A stretch of 64,000 nucleotides of DNA from the NCBI RefSeq assembly GCF_018332655.1, contig NZ_BOQL01000004.1, forward strand, positions 1-64,000. Reading direction: 5' to 3'. Made by a program: the position numbers and the translations under genes. The notes under the pieces are model-generated. The model had not been told where the DNA came from. It saw nothing but the letters and a program-made list of their open reading frames with translations, and ran no database searches. The DNA is from Actinoplanes auranticolor (GTDB taxonomy: Bacteria; Actinomycetota; Actinomycetes; Mycobacteriales; Micromonosporaceae). Shown here piece by piece: positions 16,811 through 25,631 of this stretch (the first letter of the stretch is position 1; each line of letters starts with the position of its first letter).

Positions 16811-17269
16811 ATGGATGCCGTCCACCGCCGCGCCGCCCGGGTCGTCTGCGTCGACGCGGACGGCCGCATCCTGCTGCTGCGCTGGCTGGACCCGGTGGAC
16901 GGGCACGTGGTGTGGGAGCCGCCCGGCGGCGGGGTCGAGCCCGGCGAGAGCGTGCTGGCCGCGGCCCGCCGGGAACTGGCCGAGGAGACCGGGCTCGACC
17001 CGGGCGCCGTGGCCGGGCCGCCGGTGACCGTCGAGCGGGACTTCCGGTGGAAGGGGCAGCGCTTCGCCGGGCCCGAGGAGTTCTTCCTGGCCCGCTACGC
17101 CGGCTCCCGGCCGCCGCTGGGCCGCGAGGGGCTCATGCCCGACGAGCAGGAGATCCTGGCCGGCCACGCCTGGCTCAGCCCGGCCGAGCTGGGCGGGCTG
17201 GACGGGCTGGAACCGCCGGAGCTGCCCGAGATCATCCGGCGGCTCGGAATTCCGCCCGCCACCGCCTGA
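16811..17269 (+). CDS. Nudix hydrolase
   Basis: 152-residue protein with a complete Nudix box at residues 40-62 (G-x5-E-x7-RE-L-x-EE-x-GL), so it should hydrolyse a nucleoside-diphosphate-linked compound with a divalent cation. The ATG is 1 nt after the decarboxylase stop, so it is the fourth gene of the siderophore operon by position. A biochemical link to siderophore synthesis is not evident; it may be house-cleaning or a passenger. Its 3' end overlaps the convergent methyltransferase gene by 38 bp. Confidence 0.85.
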   Translation: MDAVHRRAARVVCVDADGRILLLRWLDPVDGHVVWEPPGGGVEPGESVLAAARRELAEETGLDPGAVAGPPVTVERDFRWKGQRFAGPEEFFLARYAGSRPPLGREGLMPDEQEILAGHAWLSPAELGGLDGLEPPELPEIIRRLGIPPATA

Positions 17270-17897
17270 TCAGCGGGTCGTCGGCGTCGACGAGCTCGTC
17301 CACCCGCACCGGCGTCAGGCCCGGGACGGCGAACGCGTCGATCTCGGCCCGGGTCAGCGGCCACGGCGGGCCTGCGGTGCCCGTACCGGTCGCGGCGGCC
17401 GCGAGGACCAGCAGGGTGCCGCCGGGGGCGACCAGCGGGCCCACGTGGGCGATCGCCCGGTCGCGGACCGGCTGGGGCAGCGCCTGCACGTTGTTGCTCT
17501 CACACACCAGGTCGAAGCCGCCGCGCCACTGCGGCGGCGGGTCCAGCAGGTCCGCCACGGCGTACTCGACCGGCGAGTCCGGGTGCCGCTCGCGCGCCGT
17601 GCGCACGGCGGTGGCGGAGATGTCGAACGCGGTGGTGGTGAAGCCCAGCCCGGCCAGGAACTCGGCGTCGCGGCCCAGTCCGCAGCCCACGACCAGGGCG
17701 CGGCGCCCGGCCCCGGTGACTGCCGCGTCCCGGGCCCACTCGGCCAGCAGCTTGCTGGGGCGCGGCACGTCCCAGGGCACGTGCGCGGTGCCGGCGCCGG
17801 CTTCGGCGTACAGCTGCTCGAACCAGCCGGTGGGATCGCCGGCCGCCAGCGAAGCCGCGGCCAGGCGGGTCGTGTCGGGGACTGCCGGCTCGGTCAT
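17232..17897 (-). CDS. Class I SAM-dependent methyltransferase
   Basis: 221-residue protein with the SAM-binding motif I (ALVVGCGLGRDAEFL, about 66-80), motif II acidic residue in FDIS and the post-motif segments VEYAVADLLD and FDLVCESNNVQALP. The WFEQLYAEA and VPWDVPRPS segments near the N terminus resemble thiopurine S-methyltransferase-like proteins, so a small electrophilic or thiol substrate is possible. It is coupled to the peptide deformylase gene by an ATGA overlap (17894-17897) and converges on the Nudix gene. Confidence 0.8.
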   Translation of the reverse strand: MTEPAVPDTTRLAAASLAAGDPTGWFEQLYAEAGAGTAHVPWDVPRPSKLLAEWARDAAVTGAGRRALVVGCGLGRDAEFLAGLGFTTTAFDISATAVRTARERHPDSPVEYAVADLLDPPPQWRGGFDLVCESNNVQALPQPVRDRAIAHVGPLVAPGGTLLVLAAAATGTGTAGPPWPLTRAEIDAFAVPGLTPVRVDELVDADDPLIRRWRAEFRAAG

Positions 17898-18391
17898 CGG
17901 CGGGCCGCCCGCGGTCCGCGGCGCAGCTCACGCAGGGCCTGGCGGCGGATGTCACCGGTGAGGGTGTCGAGGTAGAGCCGGCCGTCGAGGTGGTCGGTCT
18001 CGTGCTGCAACGCCCGGGCCAGCAGCCCGGTGCCCTTGATGGTCAGCGGCTCACCGAACTGGTCGACGCCGGTGGCGGTCGCCGCCCAGGCGCGCCGGGT
18101 CGGATACTCCATGCCGGGCAGCGACAGGCAGCCCTCGTCGTCGTCCTGCTCACCGTCGAGGTCCGACAGCACCGGGTTGATCAGGTGCCCGACCACGCCG
18201 CCGACGTTGTACGAGAACGCCCGCAGGCCGATCCCGATCTGCGGGGCGGCCACCCCGGCGCGGCCCGGCTCCCGCACGGTGTCCTCCAGGTCGGTGATCA
18301 GCGCGCGCAGGTCGTCGTCGAAGGCCACGACCTCGGCCGCGGGGGTACGCAGCACCGGGTCGCCGTAGAAGCGGATGGGTCGCACAGTCAT
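17894..18391 (-). CDS. def: Peptide deformylase
   Basis: 165-residue metalloenzyme that removes the formyl group from nascent proteins. All three motifs are visible: GRAGVAAPQ (43-51, a variant of GxGxAAPQ with Arg-Ala), EGCLS (86-90, metal ligand Cys88) and HETDH (130-134, metal ligands His130 and His134, catalytic Glu131). The Ala45 substitution in motif 1 is a feature of some actinobacterial secondary deformylases. The length is normal for a type I enzyme. A -10 hexamer lies 6 nt before the ATG, implying a leaderless mRNA covering this gene and the methyltransferase. Confidence 0.93.
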   Translation of the reverse strand: MTVRPIRFYGDPVLRTPAAEVVAFDDDLRALITDLEDTVREPGRAGVAAPQIGIGLRAFSYNVGGVVGHLINPVLSDLDGEQDDDEGCLSLPGMEYPTRRAWAATATGVDQFGEPLTIKGTGLLARALQHETDHLDGRLYLDTLTGDIRRQALRELRRGPRAARR

Positions 18392-18397
18392 GGCCCC

Positions 18398-18403
18398 AAC
18401 CTA
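18398..18403 (-). promoter_or_regulatory. -10 element TAGGTT of the deformylase gene
   Basis: The hexamer ends 6 nt before the ATG at 18391 on the minus strand and no ribosome site is present, the typical leaderless arrangement. Confidence 0.6.
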
Positions 18404-18422
18404 GGCGAAGCGGGCGTGCGGC

Positions 18423-19679
18423 TCAGGGACCGGCCAGGGCGGCCCGCATCGGGGCCGCCTTGGCCGCCGCCTCGTCGACCTCCGCCCACGGGTCGCTGTC
18501 GATGGTGATGCCGCCGCCGGCCCACAGATGCACCCGCTCACCGTCGACCGCCGCCGTGCGGATGCTCAGGCCCAGGTCGAGGTGGTCGGTGCCGACCCAG
18601 CCCAGGGCGCCCATGCTGACCCCGCGGCCGACCGGCTCCAGCCGGGCGATCTCGGCCAGCGCCGCGTGCTTGGGCGCACCGGTCACCGAGCCGCCCGGGC
18701 ACAGCGCCCGCAACAGCTCGGGCAGACCCACCGGCTGCTCGATCGGGGCCGACACCACCGACTCGGCCTGCCACAGCTCGCACCAGCGGCGCACCGCGAA
18801 CAGTTCGTCCACCCGGACCGCGCCCACGCCCAGGCGGGCCAGGTCGTTGCGTTCCAGGTCGACGATCATCACGTGCTCGGCGCGTTCCTTGGCCGAGGCG
18901 AGCAGCTCCCGGCGGCCCTGCTCGGTGGCCGGCCGGGTGCCCTTGATCGGCCGGGTGATCACCCGGCCGCCGCGGACCTCGACCAGCGTCTCCGGCGAGG
19001 CCGTCGCCACGGCCCAGCCGTCACCGCTCAGCACGCCGCCGTAGCGCGCGCCGGGCAGGGCGGCCACCCGGGCCAGGGCCGGCCCCGGATCGCCCGTGTA
19101 CGGCGCTGAGGCATGCCCCACGACGTTGACCTGATAGACGTCGCCACGCCCGATGGCACTCCGGACGGCGCTGACCGCGGCGGCGTGCTCGTCACGGCTC
19201 CAACTGTCGCGCCACGGACCCAGCTGCCACTCGTCCGGGCTTGCACCCCCTGCGGAACCTCCCGAATTGCCGGAGCCGATCGCACACGCTCCCATCACTG
19301 ACGGTGACGACTCGATCGGGTCGCGGTGGGTGTGGACCACGGCCACCACGTCGGGGATGCCGGGGACCGGAGAGGGCGTTCCCGGGGGCCCGCCGATGAT
19401 CACCGAACCGGCCGAGGCGGACACGTACAGTGTTGCGCCGCAAGGGGTTCCGCCGCCGGTCGGGTGGAATTGGGTAGCCGTTCGGCCGATGTCTCGCACC
19501 GGCAGTCCGTTGCCTTCGAGGAACGCCGAGACAAGCTCTGCGGGGTCACCACCGTCACCCACCGACCACTCGAAACGGCATGACTCACCGTGACGGCCCT
19601 GGCAGGACGCCGGAGAACCCGGTTGAGGACCCCGCCCGGGTGTCGGAAAGTGGTCGGCGGCGGCTCTGCCGTGGAACAT
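18423..19679 (-). CDS. pabB: Aminodeoxychorismate synthase component I
   Basis: 418-residue chorismate-utilising enzyme. The catalytic core at about 150-418 shows DVYQVNV, SPETLVEV, the PIKGTRP motif whose Lys is diagnostic for aminodeoxychorismate synthase (anthranilate synthases lack it), VMIVDLERNDL, the GSVTGAPK loop and the C-terminal GGGITIDSDP metal site. It makes 4-amino-4-deoxychorismate for folate. No pabA or pabC is adjacent, so the glutaminase partner must come from elsewhere. The ATG at 19679 is preferred because the preceding in-frame codons look non-coding. The N-terminal 120 residues are poorly conserved and rich in Gly/Pro. Confidence 0.88.
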   Translation of the reverse strand: MFHGRAAADHFPTPGRGPQPGSPASCQGRHGESCRFEWSVGDGGDPAELVSAFLEGNGLPVRDIGRTATQFHPTGGGTPCGATLYVSASAGSVIIGGPPGTPSPVPGIPDVVAVVHTHRDPIESSPSVMGACAIGSGNSGGSAGGASPDEWQLGPWRDSWSRDEHAAAVSAVRSAIGRGDVYQVNVVGHASAPYTGDPGPALARVAALPGARYGGVLSGDGWAVATASPETLVEVRGGRVITRPIKGTRPATEQGRRELLASAKERAEHVMIVDLERNDLARLGVGAVRVDELFAVRRWCELWQAESVVSAPIEQPVGLPELLRALCPGGSVTGAPKHAALAEIARLEPVGRGVSMGALGWVGTDHLDLGLSIRTAAVDGERVHLWAGGGITIDSDPWAEVDEAAAKAAPMRAALAGP

Positions 19680-19800
19680 CAGAACAGTGGATTCTCTCAA
19701 TGGGGCGCCGTCACTCACGAGATCCGGATTCGTTCGGATGGGAGTAGTGTTCCGCCCCGTTGATGTGAAGCACGACACAACCCCCTACCGGAGACACCCG

Positions 19801-20001
19801 ATGTGCCAGCACCAGAAGTCCTGCCCCTCTGCCGAAGCCGTCGACCGCGAAGCGGCCCGGATCGTGGCGACCTTCCCCGAGCAGGGATGGAGCCTGCTCT
19901 GCAACGGTGTCATCGTTTTCGAGGACACCGGTGAGCTGCTGCCCGACGGCAGGACGATCGCACCACACCGCGGACCGGCCGTGCACGCCCTGGCGGCCTG
20001 A
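19801..20001 (+). CDS. DUF5999 small conserved protein
   Basis: 66-residue protein beginning MCQHQKSCPSA and containing the block EQGWSLLCNGVIVFEDTGEL followed by LPDGRTIAPHR. This matches a small actinobacterial family of unknown function (DUF5999) that I recall from Streptomyces and relatives. The two N-terminal Cys and the His could bind metal. GGAG precedes the ATG at 19801 by about 9 nt. It is a single-gene unit between pabB (divergent) and gcvP (convergent). Confidence 0.8.
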   Translation: MCQHQKSCPSAEAVDREAARIVATFPEQGWSLLCNGVIVFEDTGELLPDGRTIAPHRGPAVHALAA

Positions 20002-20066
20002 GAGACCTGCCACACGCCCGCGGGCCGACCGGAAGCGCCACCCCGGCCGACCCGCGACGGACCCGC

Positions 20067-22874
20067 CTACTCCTCGAACGCCTCGGGCGACGGGCAGGAA
20101 CAGACCAGGTTCCGGTCCCCGTACGCCCCGTCGATGCGCCGCACCGGCGGCCAGTACTTCGAGGTCCGGTCCACCCCGGCCGGGAACCCGGCCAGCGACC
20201 TCGGGTACGCGTGCTGCCACTCGTCCGCCGTGACCGCCGCGGCCGTGTGCGGGGCATTGTGCAGCGGATTGTCGTCCCGCGGCCACTCCCCCGCGGCCAC
20301 CCGGGCGATCTCGCCCCGGATCGCGATCATCGCGTCGCAGAACCGGTCCAGCTCGGCCAGGTCCTCGCTCTCGGTCGGCTCCACCATCAGCGTCCCGGCC
20401 ACCGGGAACGACATCGTCGGCGCGTGGAAGCCGTAGTCGATCAGCCGCTTGGCCACGTCGTCGACCGACACCCCGGTCGCCTTGGTCAGCGGCCGCAGGT
20501 CCAGGATGCACTCGTGCGCCACCAGGCCCTCGTTGCCGGCGTACAGCACCGGATAGTGCTCCCGCAGCCGCGCCGCCACGTAGTTCGCCGCCAGCACCGC
20601 CACCCCGGTCGCCGCGGCCAGCCCTTCCGGGCCCATCATCCGCAGGTACGCCCACGAGATCGGCAGGATCCCGGCCGAGCCGTGCGCCGCCGCCGACACC
20701 GCGTGGTGCTCACCCGGCTCCAGCGGGTCACCCGGCAGGAACTCCGCCAGATGCGCCCGCACCGCCACCGGACCCACACCGGGGCCACCGCCGCCGTGCG
20801 GGATGCAGAACGTCTTGTGCAGGTTCAGGTGCGACACGTCCGCGCCGAACTTGCCCGGCTTGGCGAACCCGACCAGCGCGTTGAGATTCGCCCCGTCGAC
20901 GTACACCTGGCCGCCCGCGTCGTGCACCGCGCCGCACAGGTCCGCGATGCCCTTCTCGTAGACACCGTGGGTCGACGGATACGTCACCATGATCGCCGCG
21001 AGCGCGTCCGCGTGCTTGGAGATCTTGGCCGCCAGGTCACCCAGGTCCACGTTGCCGTTCTCGTCGCAGGCCACCACGACCACCCGCATGCCGGCCATCA
21101 CCGCGCTGGCCGCGTTCGTCCCGTGCGCACTCGACGGGATCAGGCACACGTCCCGGTGCGTCTCGCCCCGCGACCGGTGATAACCCCGGATCGCCAGCAG
21201 ACCCGCCAGCTCACCCTGCGAACCCGCGTTCGGCTGCACACTCACCGCGTCGTAGCCGGTGACCTCGGTCAGCCAGCCCTCCAGCTGCGCCACCAGCGCC
21301 TCGTAACCCGCCGTCTGCGACGCCGGCGCGTACGGGTGGATGTTGGCGAACTCCGCCCAGCTCACCGGCTCCATCTCGGTGGTCGCGTTCAGCTTCATCG
21401 TGCACGACCCCAGCGGGATCATGCCCCGGTCCAGCGCGTAGTCGCGGTCCGACAGCTTGCGCAGGTACCGCAGCATCGCCGTCTCCGAGTGGTGCGCCGA
21501 GAACACCGGGTGGGTCAGATAGTCGGTGGCCCGCTCCAGACCGGCCGGCAACGCCGCACCGGCAGCCGGAGCCGGAGCCGCACCGAACGCCGCCAGCACC
21601 GCCTCCACGTGCGCCGGCGTCGTCGTCTCGTCACACGCGACCGACACCCGGTCGGCATCCACCAGCCGCAGGTTGATCCCCGACCGCTCGGCCGCCGCGA
21701 CCACCTCGGCGGCCCGGCCCGGCACCACCGCGGTCACGGTGTCGAAGAACGCGGCGTGCGCGACCTCCACCCCCGCCGCGGCCAGCCCGGCCGCGACCGC
21801 ACCGGCCCGCGCATGGGTACGCCGGGCGATCTCCCGCAGCCCCGCCGGACCGTGGTACACCGCGTACATGCTCGCCATCACCGCCAGCAGGACCTGGGCG
21901 GTGCAGATGTTGCTCGTCGCCCGCTCCCGGCGGATGTGCTGCTCACGGGTCTGCAACGCCAGCCTGTACGCCGGCGCGCCGTCCGCGTCCCGCGACACCC
22001 CGACCAGCCGGCCCGGCAACGAACGCTCCAGCCCGGCGCGCACGGCCAGGTAACCGGCGTGCGGGCCACCGAAACCCAGCGGTACGCCGAACCGCTGCGT
22101 CGTACCCGCCGCGATGTCCGCCCCGATCTCGCCCGGCGCCCGCAGCAGCGTCAGCGCCAGCAGATCCGCCGCCACCGTCACCAGCGCACCCACCGCGTGC
22201 GCGGCCCCCACCAGCGCCGCGTGGTCACGGACCGCGCCCGAGGCCCCCGGATACTGCAGGTGCAGCCCGAAGAACTCCTCCGGCAGCTCCGCACCGGCGT
22301 CCAGGTCGACCGGGACGATCTCGATACCCAGCGGCTCGGCCCGGGTCCGCAGGATCGCCAGCGTCTGCGGCAGCGTGTCCGCATCCACCACGTACACCGG
22401 GCTCTTGATCTTGCTCGACCGGCGGGCCAGCGTCATCGCCTCGGCCACCGCCGTGCCCTCGTCCAGCATCGACGCGTTCGCCGTGGTCAGCCCGGTCAGA
22501 TCGGTGACCATCGTCTGGAAGTTCAGCAGCGCCTCCAACCGGCCCTGGCTGATCTCCGGCTGGTACGGCGTGTACGCCGTGTACCAGGCCGGATTCTCCA
22601 GCACGTTGCGCCGGATCACCGCCGGCGTGAACGTGCCGTAGTAACCGAGGCCGATCATCGAGGTCGCCACCGTGTTCCGGCCCGCGATCTCCCGCAGCTC
22701 CGCGATCGCCTCCTCCTCGGAGGCGGCGGCCGGCAGCTCCAGCGACCCGTGCCAGCGGATCACCTCGGGAATGGCGGCATCCATCAGCGCTTCGAGCGAG
22801 GCGTACCCGATCGCCTTGAGCATCTGGGCCTGCGCATCGGCATCCGGACCGATGTGGCGTGCGGCGAACGTCAT
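20067..22874 (-). CDS. gcvP: Glycine dehydrogenase (decarboxylating), P protein
   Basis: 935-residue PLP enzyme, the decarboxylating subunit of the glycine cleavage system; it passes the aminomethyl group to the lipoyl arm of GcvH. The protein is the fused alpha-beta (single-chain) type. N-terminal half: [17 protein letters not shown] and [21 protein letters not shown]-terminal half: the PLP-lysine motif [11 protein letters not shown] and the glycine-rich [16 protein letters not shown] lies 6 nt before the ATG. A glycine riboswitch precedes it, so expression should rise when glycine is in excess. gcvH is 24 kb away in this window and gcvT is not present. Confidence 0.97.
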   Translation of the reverse strand: MTFAARHIGPDADAQAQMLKAIGYASLEALMDAAIPEVIRWHGSLELPAAASEEEAIAELREIAGRNTVATSMIGLGYYGTFTPAVIRRNVLENPAWYTAYTPYQPEISQGRLEALLNFQTMVTDLTGLTTANASMLDEGTAVAEAMTLARRSSKIKSPVYVVDADTLPQTLAILRTRAEPLGIEIVPVDLDAGAELPEEFFGLHLQYPGASGAVRDHAALVGAAHAVGALVTVAADLLALTLLRAPGEIGADIAAGTTQRFGVPLGFGGPHAGYLAVRAGLERSLPGRLVGVSRDADGAPAYRLALQTREQHIRRERATSNICTAQVLLAVMASMYAVYHGPAGLREIARRTHARAGAVAAGLAAAGVEVAHAAFFDTVTAVVPGRAAEVVAAAERSGINLRLVDADRVSVACDETTTPAHVEAVLAAFGAAPAPAAGAALPAGLERATDYLTHPVFSAHHSETAMLRYLRKLSDRDYALDRGMIPLGSCTMKLNATTEMEPVSWAEFANIHPYAPASQTAGYEALVAQLEGWLTEVTGYDAVSVQPNAGSQGELAGLLAIRGYHRSRGETHRDVCLIPSSAHGTNAASAVMAGMRVVVVACDENGNVDLGDLAAKISKHADALAAIMVTYPSTHGVYEKGIADLCGAVHDAGGQVYVDGANLNALVGFAKPGKFGADVSHLNLHKTFCIPHGGGGPGVGPVAVRAHLAEFLPGDPLEPGEHHAVSAAAHGSAGILPISWAYLRMMGPEGLAAATGVAVLAANYVAARLREHYPVLYAGNEGLVAHECILDLRPLTKATGVSVDDVAKRLIDYGFHAPTMSFPVAGTLMVEPTESEDLAELDRFCDAMIAIRGEIARVAAGEWPRDDNPLHNAPHTAAAVTADEWQHAYPRSLAGFPAGVDRTSKYWPPVRRIDGAYGDRNLVCSCPSPEAFEE

Positions 22875-22889
22875 GGCGGCTCCTGCGGG

Positions 22890-22922
22890 AGAGAGAGGTC
22901 GGCGGACGCAACCTCCCCCTCT
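22890..22922 (-). promoter_or_regulatory. Probable expression platform of the glycine riboswitch
   Basis: In the RNA, arms complementary to 22911-22922 and 22890-22899 can pair over 10 or more bp if G-U pairs are allowed, forming a hairpin between the aptamer and the gcvP ribosome site. The CUCCC just after the 3' arm could also pair with the AGGAG ribosome site, so translational control is possible. Confidence 0.45.
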
Positions 22923-22956
22923 GTCATACCCACCCGATCCACGGATCAGCCGAGCA

Positions 22957-23048
22957 CTTCAGAGTCGCCTACCTACGCGGTCCTTTTGCCTGAGAGGTTC
23001 CGGGGAGGATTTGCCCCTTCGGCGCCACCGAGGTGGTCTCTCCCGCGC
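22957..23048 (-). promoter_or_regulatory. Glycine riboswitch (single aptamer)
   Basis: On the minus strand the RNA shows the conserved blocks CGCGGGAGAGACC, GCGCCGAAGGGGCAA, CCGGAACCTCTCAGGCAAAA and GGACCGC in the right order, followed by ACTCTGAAG, typical of the 3' linker region of a singlet glycine riboswitch. I see only one complete aptamer. It lies directly upstream of gcvP. Confidence 0.93.
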
Positions 23049-23100
23049 GGTGTACGGCTGCTACGAACCTACCAGCGCGCACGTTTCGATCATGTGTCCC

Positions 23101-23106
23101 TAGGGT
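23101..23106 (+). promoter_or_regulatory. -10 element TAGGGT of the aldo/keto reductase operon
   Basis: The hexamer ends 7 nt before the GTG at 23114; no ribosome site is visible, so a leaderless mRNA is likely. Confidence 0.55.
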
Positions 23107-23113
23107 GTGGTGT

Positions 23114-24109
23114 GTGACCTACTCCGCCGCGCCAGAGCGCTACGACACCATGACCTACCGCCGCGCCGGGCGCAGCGGGCTCAAGCTGCCCGCCATCAGC
23201 CTCGGCCTGTGGCACAACTTCGGCGACGCCCGCCCGATCGAACGCCAGCGCGACATCACCCGCCGCGCCTTCGACCTCGGCGTCACCCACTTCGACCTGG
23301 CCAACAACTACGGCCCGCCGCCCGGCAGCGCCGAGGAGAACTTCGGCCGCATCCTGGCCACCGACTTCCGGCACCACCGCGACGAGCTCGTCGTCTCCAC
23401 CAAGGCCGGCTACCACATGTGGAACGGCCCCTACGGCGAGTGGGGCTCCCGCAAGTACCTGGTCTCGTCGCTGGACCAGTCCCTGCGCCGGCTCGGCCTC
23501 GACTACGTCGACGTCTTCTACCACCACCGCCCCGACCCGGACACCCCGCTGGAAGAGACCATGGGCGCCCTCGACGCCGTCGTCCGTTCCGGCAAGGCCC
23601 TCTACGTCGGCATCAGCAACTACAACGCCGAACAGACCGCCCGCGCCGCCGCCATCCTGCAGGAACTCGGCACCCCGCTGCTGATCCACCAGCCCTCCTA
23701 CTCCATCCTCAACCGCTGGATCGAGAAGGACCACCTGCTCGACACGCTCGAGGCCGTCGGCGCCGGCTGCATCGCCTTCAGCCCCCTGCAGCAGGGCCTG
23801 CTCACCGACCGCTACCTCGGCGGCATCCCCGACGACTCCCGGGTACGCACCAGCGTCTTCCTCAACGAGAGCGACCTGGACAAGCCCACCATGGGCCGCA
23901 TCCACAACCTCAACGACATCGCCGGCCGCCGCGGGCAGTCCCTGGCCCAGATGGCCCTCGCCTGGGCCCTGCGCGACCAGCGGATGACCAGCCTGATCAT
24001 CGGGGCCAGCAGCGTCGAACAGCTGGAGACCAACGTCGCGGCCCTGGACAAGCTCGACCTCAGCGACGACGAGCTGCAGGCGATCGACGGCACCAGCCTG
24101 GACCTGTGA
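23114..24109 (+). CDS. Aldo/keto reductase, YghZ/GpR type
   Basis: 331-residue NADPH-dependent reductase of the group including Escherichia coli YghZ (L-glyceraldehyde 3-phosphate reductase). The HFDLANNYGPPPGSAEENFG segment carries catalytic Asp and Tyr and is diagnostic; VVSTKAGY holds the catalytic Lys and VFYHHRPDP the His. The C-terminal IIGASSVEQLETN binds cofactor. The GTG at 23114 was chosen because it is followed by conserved sequence and preceded by a well-placed -10 hexamer. It overlaps the next gene (GTGA), forming an unusual operon with two nucleotidyltransferases. Detoxification of a reactive aldehyde is the usual role; substrate unproven. Confidence 0.9.
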   Translation: MTYSAAPERYDTMTYRRAGRSGLKLPAISLGLWHNFGDARPIERQRDITRRAFDLGVTHFDLANNYGPPPGSAEENFGRILATDFRHHRDELVVSTKAGYHMWNGPYGEWGSRKYLVSSLDQSLRRLGLDYVDVFYHHRPDPDTPLEETMGALDAVVRSGKALYVGISNYNAEQTARAAAILQELGTPLLIHQPSYSILNRWIEKDHLLDTLEAVGAGCIAFSPLQQGLLTDRYLGGIPDDSRVRTSVFLNESDLDKPTMGRIHNLNDIAGRRGQSLAQMALAWALRDQRMTSLIIGASSVEQLETNVAALDKLDLSDDELQAIDGTSLDL

Positions 24110-24780
24110 CCACCCTCGTCACCGAACACACGATCCTCGCGGTCGTGGTCGGCTCCCGCGCGTACGGCCTCGCCGGACCGGGCTCCGACCACGACCGCCG
24201 AGGCGTGTACGCGGCCCCCACCGCACTGTTCTGGCACCTCGACAAGCCACCGACCCACCTCGACGGCCCGGCCGAGGAACAGTTCAGCTGGGAGCTCGAA
24301 CGCTTCTGCACCCTCGCCCTGCAGGGCAACCCGACCGTGCTCGAAGTGCTCTGGTCACCCCTGATCACCACGGTCACCGCCGACGGTGAGCAGCTGCTGG
24401 CCGCCCGGTCGGCGTTCCTGTCCCGGCGCGTCGCCGACACCTACGGCGCGTACGCCCGCGACCAGCTCAAACGCGTCGACGCCCGGCGCCGGCGCACCGG
24501 CGAGACCAACCACAAACAGGCCATGCACATGATCCGGCTGCTGCTGGCCGGCGCCCACGTGCTGCGCACCGGCGAGGTGCTCGTCGACGTCTCACCGCTG
24601 CGGGAACGTCTGCTCGCGGTCAGACACGGCGACGTGCCGTGGGAATCGGTGACCGCGTGGGCCGGCGAACTGCTGGCCGACCTGGACGAGGCGGCCGCGA
24701 GCACCACGCTGCCCGCGACGCCGGACCGGGCCGCCGTCGACGCGCTGCTCCACGCCGTACGGGAAAGGGGTCTGCCATGA
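24106..24780 (+). CDS. YcgL-like nucleotidyltransferase, copy 1
   Basis: 224-residue protein of the DNA polymerase beta nucleotidyltransferase superfamily, COG3541/YcgL (RlaP-like) group. The active-site motif VVVGSRAYGLAGPGSDHDRRG contains GS and DxD; a third acidic residue probably lies in FSWELERF, followed by the family block QGNPTVLEVLWSPL. The helical second half includes HKQAMHMIRLLLAGAHVLRTGE. Members are predicted to transfer nucleotides to RNA or a small molecule and some are linked to RNA repair. The GTG start overlaps the reductase stop. It is translationally coupled to its paralogue by ATGA. Confidence 0.8.
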   Translation: MTTLVTEHTILAVVVGSRAYGLAGPGSDHDRRGVYAAPTALFWHLDKPPTHLDGPAEEQFSWELERFCTLALQGNPTVLEVLWSPLITTVTADGEQLLAARSAFLSRRVADTYGAYARDQLKRVDARRRRTGETNHKQAMHMIRLLLAGAHVLRTGEVLVDVSPLRERLLAVRHGDVPWESVTAWAGELLADLDEAAASTTLPATPDRAAVDALLHAVRERGLP

Positions 24781-25523
24781 CCATCGACGTGCCGAACTGG
24801 GCCGGACAGGTCGCCGCCGACCTGCCGTACCCCCTGATCTTCGCCACCGTGAGCGGCGCCCACCTGTACGGCTTCGCCTCGGCCGACTCGGATCTCGATC
24901 TGCGCGCCGCCCACCTGCTGCCGGCGGCCGAGGTCGTCGGCCTGCGCACCGGCCCGGAGACCCTGCAGTCCGACGGCTGGCGCGACGGCGTCGAACTCGA
25001 CGTGGTCAGCCACGACCTGCTCAAGTTCGCGCGCCTGCTCACCGGCCGCAACGGCTACGTGCTCGAACAGCTGCTGTCCCCGCTGGTGGTCGCCACCTCG
25101 GCCGTGCACACCGAGCTGAAAGCACTGGCCCCGGCGCTGATCACCCGGCACCACGCCCACCACTACCTGGGCTTCGCGGCGACCCAGGAACGGCTCTTCG
25201 ACCGCACCGGCGAACTCAAGCCGGCGCTGTACACGCTGCGGGTGCTGCTCACCGGCCTGCACCTCATGCGCACCGGCGAACTCGAGACCGACCTCGGCCT
25301 GCTGGGCACCGGCCTGGCGTACGTGCCCGAGCTGATCGGCCGCAAGCGCGAGGCGGAGCACGGCCCGTTCCCGTCGGCCGTCCGCGCCGATCTGGCCCGG
25401 GACATCCCCCGGCTGCGGGCCGAGCTGGAGGCGGCGCGGGACGCTTCGGCGCTGCCCGAGCAGGCCGACCGCGACGCCGTCGAGGCGTTGCACCAGCTGG
25501 TCGTCCGTACCCGCCTGTCCTAG
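24777..25523 (+). CDS. YcgL-like nucleotidyltransferase, copy 2
   Basis: 248-residue paralogue of the preceding protein. The active-site loop ATVSGAHLYGFASADSDLD has the DxD pair, though the canonical Gly-Ser is changed to Ser-Gly. A third Asp is clear in VELDVVSHDLLKFARLL, and GRNGYVLEQLLSPLVV matches the NPxxLExL block. LYTLRVLLTGLHLMRTGELE is the helical domain. Two diverged copies in tandem suggest a heteromeric enzyme or two substrates. A hairpin with a T-rich tail follows the stop, ending the three-gene operon. Confidence 0.8.
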   Translation: MTIDVPNWAGQVAADLPYPLIFATVSGAHLYGFASADSDLDLRAAHLLPAAEVVGLRTGPETLQSDGWRDGVELDVVSHDLLKFARLLTGRNGYVLEQLLSPLVVATSAVHTELKALAPALITRHHAHHYLGFAATQERLFDRTGELKPALYTLRVLLTGLHLMRTGELETDLGLLGTGLAYVPELIGRKREAEHGPFPSAVRADLARDIPRLRAELEAARDASALPEQADRDAVEALHQLVVRTRLS

Positions 25524-25532
25524 TTTCGTCGT

Positions 25533-25559
25533 CCGCCGCAGGCGGTCGTTTCTGTCTTT
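25533..25559 (+). terminator. Terminator of the reductase/nucleotidyltransferase operon
   Basis: A short CCGCC-GCA-GGCGG hairpin (25533-25545) is followed by a T-rich run to 25559, ten bases after the stop codon. A second hairpin with 7-bp arms follows at 25561-25576. Confidence 0.6.
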
Positions 25560-25582
25560 GGTGCGGCGTGCCGCACTGCGCC

Positions 25583-25598
25583 TAAGGCATCCTAGGAT
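25583..25598 (+). promoter_or_regulatory. Second copy of TAAGGCATCCTAGGAT
   Basis: Identical to 12400-12415, with the ATCCTAGGAT palindrome. Here it is followed by TCTAGGAG, a second half-related repeat. It lies 33 nt upstream of the -10 hexamer of the next gene, a position that fits an operator or activator site. Confidence 0.5.
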
Positions 25599-25631
25599 TC
25601 TAGGAGTTATCCCTCGACGGGCTCGGCGGTC

